64,000 nt of DNA from Alcaligenes faecalis (GTDB lineage: Bacteria > Pseudomonadota > Gammaproteobacteria > Burkholderiales > Burkholderiaceae_B), in contig NZ_CP168006.1 in assembly GCF_041521385.1 (NCBI RefSeq), positions 2,198,858 to 2,262,857 on the forward strand, in the 5' to 3' direction. A program made the position numbers and the translations under genes. Under the pieces are notes generated by a model. It was not told where the DNA came from. It did no database searches and saw only the letters and a list, made by a program, of their open reading frames with translations. Each line of letters begins with the position of its first letter. The stretch's first letter is position 1. This document shows positions 1-8,193 of the stretch, in pieces.

Positions 1-548
1 AGCAGGAAGATGCTCCTCTAGCGCACTGGGCGGCTCAAGATGCCTTGATGCGCGCTCAACACGCTCTGGACAAGGTACTGGAAAACTTCCCGAACCGTCC
101 TTTGGCGGCCGTGCTGCGCTTCCTGGTTTTCCCTCTGGGTATGCGCCGTCTGGGTCCGGATGACAAGCTGGATCACACCGTTGCCAAACTGCTAACCAAG
201 CCCGGTGCTACTCGTGATCGCCTGACGTATGACACCTACTTGCCTGAGGACGATATGGAACCCGTCGGCGCGATTGAAGCTGCCTTGCTGGCGACGCTGA
301 ACACTCGCGATATTGACGCCAAAATCCGTCAGTTCGAGAAAAGTGGTCAATTGCAGGACAACCCCAAAGCCAACGTGCGCGATCTGGCCGAAGCCGTCTT
401 CCAGGCCGGTGGCATCACCGCTCAGGAATACGAACAAATTCAGGCTCGGGACATCGTACGTGACCGCGTTATTGCTGTAGATGATTTCCCCTTCGATCTG
501 CGTCGGGAAAATCCCGCCGCTGAAGCTGCCAGTGGGAGCCAGGCATGA
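1..548 (+). CDS. fadE: Acyl-CoA dehydrogenase FadE, C-terminal part (clipped by window edge)
   Basis: The reading frame is open from base 3 to the stop at 546-548, giving about 181 residues, so only the C-terminus of the gene lies here. The residues resemble the C-terminal DUF1974 region of FadE-type long-chain acyl-CoA dehydrogenases: an HWAAQDAL stretch, a basic LRFLVFPLGMRRLGP segment, then helices ending in an acidic DDFPFD motif. FadE catalyses the first, FAD-dependent step of beta-oxidation. The stop overlaps the start of the thiolase gene by 4 bases (ATGA), so the two are probably translationally coupled. The catalytic core is outside the window, so the assignment rests on the tail and on the neighbouring beta-oxidation genes. 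Confidence 0.85.
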   Translation, partial: QEDAPLAHWAAQDALMRAQHALDKVLENFPNRPLAAVLRFLVFPLGMRRLGPDDKLDHTVAKLLTKPGATRDRLTYDTYLPEDDMEPVGAIEAALLATLNTRDIDAKIRQFEKSGQLQDNPKANVRDLAEAVFQAGGITAQEYEQIQARDIVRDRVIAVDDFPFDLRRENPAAEAASGSQA

Positions 549-1840
549 GTTTTCAACCGGTCTATATTATTGACGGTGCACGCAGCCCGTTTCTGAAAGC
601 GCGTAATGCGCCCGGCCCTTTCTCCGCTGGAGATCTGGCCGTGCAAACCGGACGCGAGCTGCTGCTGCGCCAACCCTTTGAGGCCCCGCAGCTCAGCGAG
701 GTCATTCTGGGCTGCGCCGCCCCCTCGCCCGATGAAACCAATATTGGCCGGGTTTTGGGGCTGCGTCTGGGCACAGGTCACAAAGTGCCCGGCTGGACGG
801 TCATGCGAAACTGCGCCTCGGGCATGCAGGCGCTGGACTCTGGCGTACAGGCCATTCAAACCGGCCGTTCGGATCTGGTGCTGGCCGGTGGCGTCGATGC
901 GCTGTCTCACGCCCCCATCCTGTTCAGCGATGACATGGTGCGCTGGCTGGCCACCTGGGGCAAGGCCCGCAGTGTAGGCGCACGCCTGAAAGCCCTGCGC
1001 AGTCTACGCCTGTCCTACTTGAAACCTGTCATCGGCCTGCTCAAAGGGTTGACCGATCCCGTGGTCGGTTTGTCCATGGGCCAGACCGCTGAAAATCTGG
1101 CACACGAGTTTGGCATTACCCGTCAGGACATGGACGAATTTGCGGCCCGCAGCCATCGCCTGGCACTGCGCGCACAGCAAGAAAACGCGTTTGAGGAAAT
1201 CGTGCCGCTTAGCGACACGCGCGGGAATAACTACCCGCAAGATGATGGCGTACGCGAAGACTCCAACCCCGAAAAACTGGCCAAGCTGCGCCCAGTCTTT
1301 GACCCGCCCTGGGGCAATATCACAGCCGGCAACAGCTCGCAGGTCACTGACGGCGCAGCCCTGCTGATTCTGGCCAGCGAAGCTGCCGTCAAGGAACATC
1401 AGCTCAAGCCCATTGGCCGCATTGTGGATGCACAATGGGCCGGCCTGGACCCAGCCACCATGGGCCTGGGCCCCGTTTTTGCCGCAACGCCTATTTTGGA
1501 GCGCAACCGTCTTGCCTTAAATGGCCCGGATTTGTGGGAAATCAACGAGGCCTTTGCAGCACAAGTCCTAGCATGTCGTGCTGCATGGGACGACCAGGAG
1601 TGGTGCCAAAAACACCTGGATCGTGATGCGTTGGGACTGCTGGATATGGACAAGCTCAATGTGGACGGCGGCGCCATTGCGATCGGCCACCCAGTGGGTG
1701 CCTCCGGCGCCCGAATTGTGCTGCATTGCTTGAACGCCCTGCGTCGTCGCAACCTGCGCCTAGGCATGGCCGCTATTTGTATTGGCGGCGGTCAAGGCGG
1801 CGCCATGCTGATCGAATCGCTGCAAGGAACTGAATCATGA
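545..1840 (+). CDS. Acetyl-CoA C-acyltransferase (3-ketoacyl-CoA thiolase)
   Basis: A 431-residue thiolase-family enzyme that cleaves 3-ketoacyl-CoA with CoA in the last step of beta-oxidation. The nucleophilic cysteine is Cys90 in NCASGMQ. The catalytic His382 lies in GHPVGASGAR, and the second cysteine, Cys412, lies in CIGGGQGG. The length is nearer FadI (about 436) than FadA (about 390), but it also matches a thiolase paralogue paired with a short FadB-like protein in pseudomonads, so no symbol is given. It overlaps the upstream FadE stop and the downstream bifunctional enzyme start by 4 bases each, which indicates one operon with coupled translation. The family call is firm; the chain-length preference is not visible. 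Confidence 0.93.
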   Translation: MSFQPVYIIDGARSPFLKARNAPGPFSAGDLAVQTGRELLLRQPFEAPQLSEVILGCAAPSPDETNIGRVLGLRLGTGHKVPGWTVMRNCASGMQALDSGVQAIQTGRSDLVLAGGVDALSHAPILFSDDMVRWLATWGKARSVGARLKALRSLRLSYLKPVIGLLKGLTDPVVGLSMGQTAENLAHEFGITRQDMDEFAARSHRLALRAQQENAFEEIVPLSDTRGNNYPQDDGVREDSNPEKLAKLRPVFDPPWGNITAGNSSQVTDGAALLILASEAAVKEHQLKPIGRIVDAQWAGLDPATMGLGPVFAATPILERNRLALNGPDLWEINEAFAAQVLACRAAWDDQEWCQKHLDRDALGLLDMDKLNVDGGAIAIGHPVGASGARIVLHCLNALRRRNLRLGMAAICIGGGQGGAMLIESLQGTES

Positions 1841-3780
1841 TGCCCGTCGCTACCTTGGATCTGCAAAACTTCACGCTGTACACGGACGATCAGCATATTG
1901 CCTGGCTGAAAATCGATTGTGTGGGCAGTTCAGTCAACCGACTCTCGGCAGCGGTTCTACAGGAACTGAATCAGGCGCTGGACTACCTGGGCAGCCATCC
2001 TCCTAAAGCACTGATCATTTACTCCGGCAAAGCAACCGGTTTTATTGCCGGTGCCGATATCGATGAGTTCTCCGAACACGGTAACAACCCAGAGAAAGGG
2101 CTGGCACTAGTCACACGGGGCTGGACCGTATTCAACAAGCTAGCGAAACAAAGCTACCCCACACTGGCCTTGGTACAAGGCCACTGCTTGGGCGGTGGTC
2201 TGGAACTGGCCCTGGCCTGCCGCTACTGCTTGGCGGTGGAGCAGAAAGACACACGACTGGCTCTGCCCGAAGTGATGCTGGGTATTTTCCCCGGCTGGGG
2301 CGGCATGTTGCGCCTGCCTGAATATATAGGCCCTGCCGCTGCCATGGACTTGATGCTCAGTGGCAAAAGCGTGGATGCCCGCAAGGCCGCCCGTCTAGGC
2401 ATGGTCGATGCTTGCGTCCCTGTCCGTCTGGCCAAGCAAGCCGCCGTCAAGCAAGTACTCAGTGGCAAGAAGCCACGTCGTGCCAAAGGTCTGCCACGCT
2501 TGATGAATACCAAGCTGCTGCGCCCCCTGGTGGCTGGCCAAGTACGCAAGCAGTTGGAAAAGCGCGATCCGTATCAACACTATCAGGCCCCTCGCGCCAT
2601 TTTGGAGATCTGGGAAAAACACAACGGCAACGCCTTGAAAGCTCCCGAGCTGATCGAGCAAATCACCCGCTCCAACACCGCGGCCAATCTGCTGCGTGTA
2701 TTCCATCTGCAAGAGCGTCTGAAAAGCGTGGGCAAACACTCATCGACGCAAGAAATCAGCCATATCCATGTGGTTGGCGCCGGTGTCATGGGAGGCGATA
2801 TTGCTGCCGTATGTGCATTGAAAGGCATGCGTGTGACCCTGCAGGATCAGGACCGCAAACGTATCGCCCAAGCTCAAGGTCGTGCCGCCAAGCTGTTTCA
2901 GCGTCGCCTGAAAGACCGCAGGCTGGTACAAGCCGCACTGGATCGATTGATCCCGGACCCGGACGGCCACGGCATCCCTTCGGCAGATCTGGTCCTGGAA
3001 GCGATCTTCGAGAACGCCGATGCCAAACGCAGCCTGTACACCACCATTGAGCCTATGCTAAAGCCCGGTGCCGTGCTGGCGACCAATACCTCCAGCCTGC
3101 CACTGTCCGAACTCAGCCTGAACCTGATCAATCCGCAACGGTTGGTCGGCATTCACTTCTTTAACCCGGTCTCTCGTATGCCATTGGTTGAAGTGGTGGA
3201 AAGCGAACTCCTGGACCCGGACGTACGCAGCGTCGCCTATGCCTTTGTCAACCAGATTGGCAAGCTGCCCCTGCCCGTTAAAGACAGCCCCGGCTTTCTG
3301 GTCAATGCCGTCCTGGCTCCCTATATGTTGGAAGCCATGCGCTGCGTGGATGAAGGACTGGACCCGGCCACCGTAGACAAAGCCATGCTGCAATTCGGCA
3401 TGCCCATGGGCCCGCTTGAATTGGCCGATACCGTGGGCCTGGATATTGCCCGTGATGCAGGCGCGCAACTTAGCCAGCAGGCGGCTATGCCAGCCTGCCT
3501 GAAAACTCATCTGGAGCGTCAGGAACTGGGCCGTAAAACTGGCCAGGGTTTCTACACCTGGAAAGATTGCAAAGCCCAAAAATCTCCTGCGGGAACAGTC
3601 CCAAGCGGTCTGGCTGATCGCTTGATCAAACCACTGATCGAGCAGACCGAACAGCAGGTTCGCATCGGGGTTGTGCAGGACGACGATCTGGCCGATGCAG
3701 GTGTCATTTTCGGCACCGGCTTTGCCCCATTCAGAGGGGGTCCTCTGCACTACAAAGCAACACAAAAACAACGCAATTAG
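1837..3780 (+). CDS. Bifunctional enoyl-CoA hydratase / 3-hydroxyacyl-CoA dehydrogenase (FadB/FadJ family)
   Basis: A 647-residue two-domain enzyme for the middle steps of beta-oxidation. The N-terminal crotonase domain has the oxyanion-hole motif FIAGADIDEF near residue 75 and the catalytic glutamate in LPEVMLGIFPGWGG near residue 145. The NAD-binding Rossmann motif VVGAGVMGGDIA starts near residue 312, and the dehydrogenase histidine lies in GIHFFNPVSRMP. It is clearly shorter than E. coli FadB (729) or FadJ (714), mainly at the C-terminal end. Two ATG codons are adjacent at the start; either keeps the overlap with the thiolase. It presumably forms the trifunctional complex with the upstream thiolase. 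Confidence 0.93.
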   Translation: MMPVATLDLQNFTLYTDDQHIAWLKIDCVGSSVNRLSAAVLQELNQALDYLGSHPPKALIIYSGKATGFIAGADIDEFSEHGNNPEKGLALVTRGWTVFNKLAKQSYPTLALVQGHCLGGGLELALACRYCLAVEQKDTRLALPEVMLGIFPGWGGMLRLPEYIGPAAAMDLMLSGKSVDARKAARLGMVDACVPVRLAKQAAVKQVLSGKKPRRAKGLPRLMNTKLLRPLVAGQVRKQLEKRDPYQHYQAPRAILEIWEKHNGNALKAPELIEQITRSNTAANLLRVFHLQERLKSVGKHSSTQEISHIHVVGAGVMGGDIAAVCALKGMRVTLQDQDRKRIAQAQGRAAKLFQRRLKDRRLVQAALDRLIPDPDGHGIPSADLVLEAIFENADAKRSLYTTIEPMLKPGAVLATNTSSLPLSELSLNLINPQRLVGIHFFNPVSRMPLVEVVESELLDPDVRSVAYAFVNQIGKLPLPVKDSPGFLVNAVLAPYMLEAMRCVDEGLDPATVDKAMLQFGMPMGPLELADTVGLDIARDAGAQLSQQAAMPACLKTHLERQELGRKTGQGFYTWKDCKAQKSPAGTVPSGLADRLIKPLIEQTEQQVRIGVVQDDDLADAGVIFGTGFAPFRGGPLHYKATQKQRN

Positions 3781-3905
3781 TTCGGATTGGCACAAACACC
3801 TATACGCCGATTGGCCTAGGTCATGCACCATAGAAAACAAACAGGTGTTTTAAAACCTGTCCCAAGCCTCTGTCAGACGTCGCACCTATATCTTGGAGAA
3901 GAGAC

Positions 3906-5231
3906 ATGAAAAAGACGGTTGTAGCTTTGCGTACCATCCCCGCCTTGCTGATTCCTCTGGGAATGAGTATGGGAATGGGTCAAGCCCAAGCGGCTGGTTT
4001 TAACTTGCTGGAGCAAAATGCGAGCGGCCTGGGTAATGCCTACGCAGGCTCGGCCGCCATTGGTGACAATGCCAGCACGATCTACTTCAACCCGGCTGGC
4101 ATGACCTTGCTACCCGAGACGAACTTCTCGGCGGGTTTGAACGTGATTAAACCTACGTTCAAGTTCTCCGATAAAGGCAGTACCGACCCCTTGGCCCTGA
4201 CAGGTGGTGCCAGCCGCCCCGCCACCGGTGGCTCGGGTGGTGATGCCGGTAAAGTCGCTGCTGTTCCCAATATTTATCTGTCCCACCAGCTCTCGCCCAA
4301 GTGGTGGGTAGGTCTAGGCATTGGTGTCCCGTTTGGCCTGACAACTGAATACGACGAAGGCTGGGTTGGCCGTTACCACTCCGAAAAGTTCGCCATTGAA
4401 ACCATCAACGTCAACCCGTCGGTGGCTTACAAAGTCAACGATCAACTGTCCTTCGGTGTGGGGGTGAACTGGCTGCACATTGATGCGGACTACCGTCTGG
4501 CAACACCCGTTGGTTACCATCCCGCGCTGGGGCCACTGGACATGAACACCCGCGTCAAGATGAAAGGCGATGCTTGGGGCTGGAACGCTGGCTTGCTGTA
4601 TCAAATTACCCCCAGCACACGTTTGGGTGTGTCCTATCGCTCGCAAATCAAAGTTACCGCTGACGGCGACACCAAACTGCGCAACCGCAACATCCCCGCC
4701 GGCATTCCTGCCCCCAACATCAACTGGGATGCAGAAGCCACCATCAAGCTGCCTGACACCGCCATTGTCAGCTTGGTGCACGACCTGAACTCGCGCTGGC
4801 AATTGCTGGCCGATGTGTCCTGGACAGGCTGGAGCAGCATTCCACGCCTGACCATTGAAAACAGCGGCCCCGGTGCCAAGGATTCCGGTCTGGAGCTGAA
4901 ATTCAAAGACGCATGGCGCGTGGCTCTGGGTGCCAACTACCACTACAACGAGCAGTGGACCTTCAAGGGTGGTGTAGCGTGGGATCAATCGCCCGTACGC
5001 GACAAGAACTACCGCCCCACCGCCCTGCCTGATAGCGACCGTTACTGGGTGTCCCTGGGTGCCCAGTACCGTCCCAGCAAAAACGCGACTTGGGATATTG
5101 GCTACACCCACTTGTTCCTGAAAAACACCGACATGAACAACAACACCGATGTCGGCGCGCGTGGTTTGACACGTGGGACGTACAAAAACAGTGGGGACAT
5201 CCTGGGCGTGCAGTTCAGCTATCGCTTCTAA
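3906..5231 (+). CDS. fadL: Outer-membrane long-chain fatty acid transporter FadL
   Basis: A 441-residue outer-membrane beta-barrel that takes up long-chain fatty acids or other hydrophobic substrates. A signal peptide ends at about residue 30 (GQAQA), and the mature protein begins AGFNLLEQNASGLGNAYAG, the typical FadL N-terminal plug. The NPAGM motif near residue 60 is conserved in the family, and the C-terminus ends in VQFSYRF with the terminal phenylalanine used in barrel assembly. The start is preceded by GGAGAAGAG. It follows the beta-oxidation operon after 125 bases, so it could have its own promoter. Members of this family also import aromatic hydrocarbons, so the exact substrate is an inference from context. 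Confidence 0.93.
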   Translation: MKKTVVALRTIPALLIPLGMSMGMGQAQAAGFNLLEQNASGLGNAYAGSAAIGDNASTIYFNPAGMTLLPETNFSAGLNVIKPTFKFSDKGSTDPLALTGGASRPATGGSGGDAGKVAAVPNIYLSHQLSPKWWVGLGIGVPFGLTTEYDEGWVGRYHSEKFAIETINVNPSVAYKVNDQLSFGVGVNWLHIDADYRLATPVGYHPALGPLDMNTRVKMKGDAWGWNAGLLYQITPSTRLGVSYRSQIKVTADGDTKLRNRNIPAGIPAPNINWDAEATIKLPDTAIVSLVHDLNSRWQLLADVSWTGWSSIPRLTIENSGPGAKDSGLELKFKDAWRVALGANYHYNEQWTFKGGVAWDQSPVRDKNYRPTALPDSDRYWVSLGAQYRPSKNATWDIGYTHLFLKNTDMNNNTDVGARGLTRGTYKNSGDILGVQFSYRF

Positions 5232-5240
5232 GGATGGACT

Positions 5241-5759
5241 ATGGCCCGCAGTCGCCGCATGGAGCTGCTCGCACGCCTTCCCCCCGCATGGCGTGCGCGC
5301 TTTTTGCAGCTGGGCTTTAACTGGCACCCCGCCTTCCGGGCAACCGGCGGGCGGGTCCACAAAGTTTCAGCGAACTTGCAACACATCGTCGTACGCCTGC
5401 CATTGCGTCGACGTACTCGCAACATCAATGGCTCTTTATTTGGTGGATCCCTGTTTGCCATCACCGACGGCGTACACGCCGCCATGCTTCTGGCTGGCTT
5501 GCAGCGCCATGTTGTTGTCTGGGACAAGAATGCAGAGATTCAGTATCGCCGTCCAGGCTACCAGACGCTGTATGCCAACTTTCAAATCAATCCAGATGAA
5601 CTGGACGCCATACGAGGACAGCTAGACCAATACCACGAGGCTGAAGCCACATTTACCGTGCAGATCCAGGACCCTGAAGGCCAGGTCTACACCACGGTAG
5701 AACGCACCATCTATATCGCCGACGCCCACTTCTACCAGCAGAAATCACAATCACGCTAA
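5241..5759 (+). CDS. DUF4442 / PaaI-like hotdog-fold thioesterase family protein
   Basis: A 172-residue cytoplasmic protein that looks like the DUF4442 branch of hotdog-fold acyl-CoA thioesterases. The central NINGSLFGGSLFAITDGVHA segment corresponds to the hotdog helix that often carries catalytic residues, followed by strands KNAEIQYRRPGYQTLYANF and EATFTVQIQDPEG. It starts 9 bases after fadL and lies between fadL and fadD, so a role in trimming acyl-CoA during fatty-acid degradation is plausible. The activity itself is inferred from fold and context. Confidence 0.8.
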   Translation: MARSRRMELLARLPPAWRARFLQLGFNWHPAFRATGGRVHKVSANLQHIVVRLPLRRRTRNINGSLFGGSLFAITDGVHAAMLLAGLQRHVVVWDKNAEIQYRRPGYQTLYANFQINPDELDAIRGQLDQYHEAEATFTVQIQDPEGQVYTTVERTIYIADAHFYQQKSQSR

Positions 5760-5778
5760 TTTGTCGGAGGACCGCTTC

Positions 5779-6351
5779 ATGTTTACCCCCCGCTGTGCCG
5801 CCCTGATTTTAAGTCTGTCCCTAGGGTTAACCGCCGCTCAGGCCGCTACTGTTGCCACTGTCACCGTGCCAGACATGGTTACCGTTCAGCAGCAAAGCCT
5901 GAAACTGAATGGGGCAGGTCTGCGTAAGAAAATTGTTTTTGATGTGTACGTTGCAGCCCTTTATACCGCGTCTCCTTCCCAGGATGCCGACGCCCTGATT
6001 CAGGCTCCCGGCCCACATCAAGTACGGATGGTTCTCAAACGCGACCTGGATGCCCAAACCCTGATCGATGCCCTGAAAGACGGTATTCACAGCAACCTGA
6101 CGGATCCTGAAAAGCAGGAATTGGCCGCCGTGATCACGCAATTTGAAGACTTGATGCGACAGGTTGGCCAAGCCAAAGAAGGCGACATCGTCATACTGAA
6201 CATGAATGCCCCCCAGGTCACGATTCTGTTTAACGACAAGGTTTTGGGGCAGCTCTCTCACCCTGATCTCTCCCCTGCTTTGTTGAAAATCTGGCTAGGC
6301 AAGAAACCTGCCCAAGAATCGCTCAAAAAGGCCCTGCTGGGATTGTCTTGA
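5779..6351 (+). CDS. Secreted chalcone-isomerase-fold protein
   Basis: I place the start at ATG 5779, giving 190 residues, because a GGAGGA ribosome-binding site lies at 5766-5771, seven bases upstream. An in-frame TTG at 5761 would put that site inside the gene. The N-terminus is a clear signal peptide (MFTPRCAALILSLSLG...AQA-ATV), so the product is periplasmic. The body matches the bacterial chalcone isomerase-like family: LKLNGAGLRKKIVFDVYVAALYT, a KRDLDAQTLIDAL segment and a C-terminal WLGKKPAQESLKKALLG. Bacterial members bind fatty acids rather than making flavonoids, which agrees with its place just before fadD. No catalytic role can be claimed. Confidence 0.85.
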   Translation: MFTPRCAALILSLSLGLTAAQAATVATVTVPDMVTVQQQSLKLNGAGLRKKIVFDVYVAALYTASPSQDADALIQAPGPHQVRMVLKRDLDAQTLIDALKDGIHSNLTDPEKQELAAVITQFEDLMRQVGQAKEGDIVILNMNAPQVTILFNDKVLGQLSHPDLSPALLKIWLGKKPAQESLKKALLGLS

Positions 6352-6374
6352 ACCTACTCGCCCTGGAGCGATTC

Positions 6375-8039
6375 ATGGATAAAGTCTGGCTGCAAAACTA
6401 CCCCACTGGTATTCCTGCCACTATCGAAGATCAGGCCCAGCAGTACTCGTCCTTGCTGGATGTATTTGAACAAAGTTGTACCGAGTTCGCGCAGCGCACG
6501 GCCTATATCAGCATGGGCAAACGCATGAGCTACCGCGAACTGTCGGACAATGCCTTGGCCCTGGCCAGTTGGCTGCAAAGTCAAGGTGTGAAAAAAGGCG
6601 ACCGCGTCGCCCTGATGATGCCCAATATGCTGCAATACCCCATCAGCCTGTATGGGGTATTGCGCAGCGGGGCCACGATTATCAATACCAACCCGCTGTA
6701 TACCGCCCGTGAGCTGCGTCACCAGTTGCAAGACAGCGGCGCTGAAACCATCATCATTGCGGAAAATTTTGCTCACGTGCTGCAAGAGGTTTTACACGAA
6801 ACACCTATCAAGCGAATCATTGTGACCAGCGTGGGCGATTGCTTGGGCGGCTTCAAGGGCTGGCTGGTCAATCAGGTGGTGCGCCACATTAAAAAAGGAG
6901 TACCTGCCTGGTCTTTGCCTACCTCCGTCTCGTTCAAGACGGTACTGGCCCAAGGTCGTGGCCGCGTACCCGCCCCCGTCACACTGACTCACGATGACAT
7001 TGCCTGCCTGCAATACACGGGGGGTACCACAGGCGTGGCCAAAGGGGCCATCCTGACCCACGGCAATCTGGTCTCCAACCTGAGCCAGGCGCTGGCCTGG
7101 ATTCGCCCCAATCTGAAAGAAGGCCAGATTGACTGCATTGTCACTGCTTTGCCGCTCTACCATATCTTCGCCTTCACCGCGAACCTGCTGGTGTTTCTGC
7201 GTCTGGGCGCAGAGAACCTGCTGATCATCAATGCTCGCGACATTCCAGCCATGATCAAGGACATGTCCAAAATACGGTTTACCGCCATTACCGGGGTGAA
7301 CACCCTGTTCAATGCCATGTTGAACAATGCCGAGTTCCGCAAGCTGGATTTCTCCTCCCTGCGCTTTACACTGGGCGGCGGCATGGCAGTGCAGGAAGTG
7401 GTCGCCCAGCGTTGGCTGCAAGCCACGGGCAAACCTTTGGCCCAAGCGTATGGCCTGACTGAAACCTCCCCCGCCGCGACCATCAATCCACTGGATAAAC
7501 AAGAGTTCACCGGCTCCATTGGTCTGCCCATTCCATCTACCGACATACGCATACGCGACGAAGACCAGAACGATTTGCCCCTGGGCGAGACGGGCGAGTT
7601 GTGCATTCGTGGCCCGCAAGTCACTCCGGGTTACTGGCAGCGCCCTGATGAAACCGCCAAGGTTTTTGATCGCGATGGCTTTTTACGCACGGGTGATATC
7701 GGCTATATGGACGAGCAAGGCTATGTCTTCCTGCTGGATCGCAAAAAGGACATGATTCTGGTCTCGGGCTTTAACGTCTATCCCAATGAAGTCGAAGCCG
7801 TGGCCGCTCAGCATCCGGATATTGTCGAGGCCGCTGCCGTCGGTGTTCCCGATGAAAAAGCAGGTGAGGTCGTCAAACTGTATGTCATCAGCCGGAATCC
7901 CGATTTGACGGAACAAGACGTGATCGCCTTCTGCCGCAAGAACCTGACCGGCTACAAGGCCCCACGCAGTGTCGAATTCCGCGACGATTTACCGCGTACC
8001 AACGTGGGCAAAATCCTGCGTCGGGAGCTGCGTCCATAG
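6375..8039 (+). CDS. fadD: Long-chain fatty acid-CoA ligase FadD
   Basis: Activates fatty acids to acyl-CoA with ATP, using FadL-imported substrate and feeding the FadE/thiolase/FadB enzymes encoded upstream. The start is set at ATG 6375 (554 residues) because GGAG at 6365-6368 precedes it by six bases and the sequence MDKVWLQNYPTGIPATI mirrors the E. coli FadD N-terminus. A TTG at 6348 inside the previous gene is less likely. The adenylate-forming motif YTGGTTGVAKGA, the AYGLTETSPAA motif, the TGDIGYMDEQGYVFLLDRKKDMI motif and the C-terminal lysine in TNVGKILRRELR are all present. A terminator follows, so this appears to be the last gene of the block. Confidence 0.95.
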   Translation: MDKVWLQNYPTGIPATIEDQAQQYSSLLDVFEQSCTEFAQRTAYISMGKRMSYRELSDNALALASWLQSQGVKKGDRVALMMPNMLQYPISLYGVLRSGATIINTNPLYTARELRHQLQDSGAETIIIAENFAHVLQEVLHETPIKRIIVTSVGDCLGGFKGWLVNQVVRHIKKGVPAWSLPTSVSFKTVLAQGRGRVPAPVTLTHDDIACLQYTGGTTGVAKGAILTHGNLVSNLSQALAWIRPNLKEGQIDCIVTALPLYHIFAFTANLLVFLRLGAENLLIINARDIPAMIKDMSKIRFTAITGVNTLFNAMLNNAEFRKLDFSSLRFTLGGGMAVQEVVAQRWLQATGKPLAQAYGLTETSPAATINPLDKQEFTGSIGLPIPSTDIRIRDEDQNDLPLGETGELCIRGPQVTPGYWQRPDETAKVFDRDGFLRTGDIGYMDEQGYVFLLDRKKDMILVSGFNVYPNEVEAVAAQHPDIVEAAAVGVPDEKAGEVVKLYVISRNPDLTEQDVIAFCRKNLTGYKAPRSVEFRDDLPRTNVGKILRRELRP

Positions 8040-8070
8040 CATGTCTGGTGCACACGCTTAGACCAGGATG

Positions 8071-8092
8071 AAAGGGGCTTATGCCCCTTTTT
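8071..8092 (+). terminator. Rho-independent terminator after fadD
   Basis: An AAAGGGGC / GCCCCTTT stem (8071-8078 and 8083-8090) with a 4-base loop is followed by a T run. It ends the fatty-acid gene block before cysJ. Confidence 0.85.
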
Positions 8093-8193
8093 CATTAACC
8101 GACGTATTCATAAACAAATAAGAATCGGATCGTTCGTCGCCCTGATACCGCTCTTTAGAATGGGACAAACTATTGATATAAGCGAGTGTCAGA
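8093..8193 (+). promoter_or_regulatory. cysJ upstream region, probable CysB-controlled promoter
   Basis: This 100-base spacer contains an A/T-rich stretch (TTCATAAACAAATAAGAAT, 8107-8125) of the kind bound by CysB upstream of cys genes. No clear -35/-10 pair stands out. CysB binding is inferred from the regulated genes downstream, not from a defined consensus. Confidence 0.35.

Noticed and set aside
4314..5360. 348-codon minus-strand frame antisense to fadL
   Set aside because: Low-complexity shadow of the fadL coding strand without start signals or family motifs.
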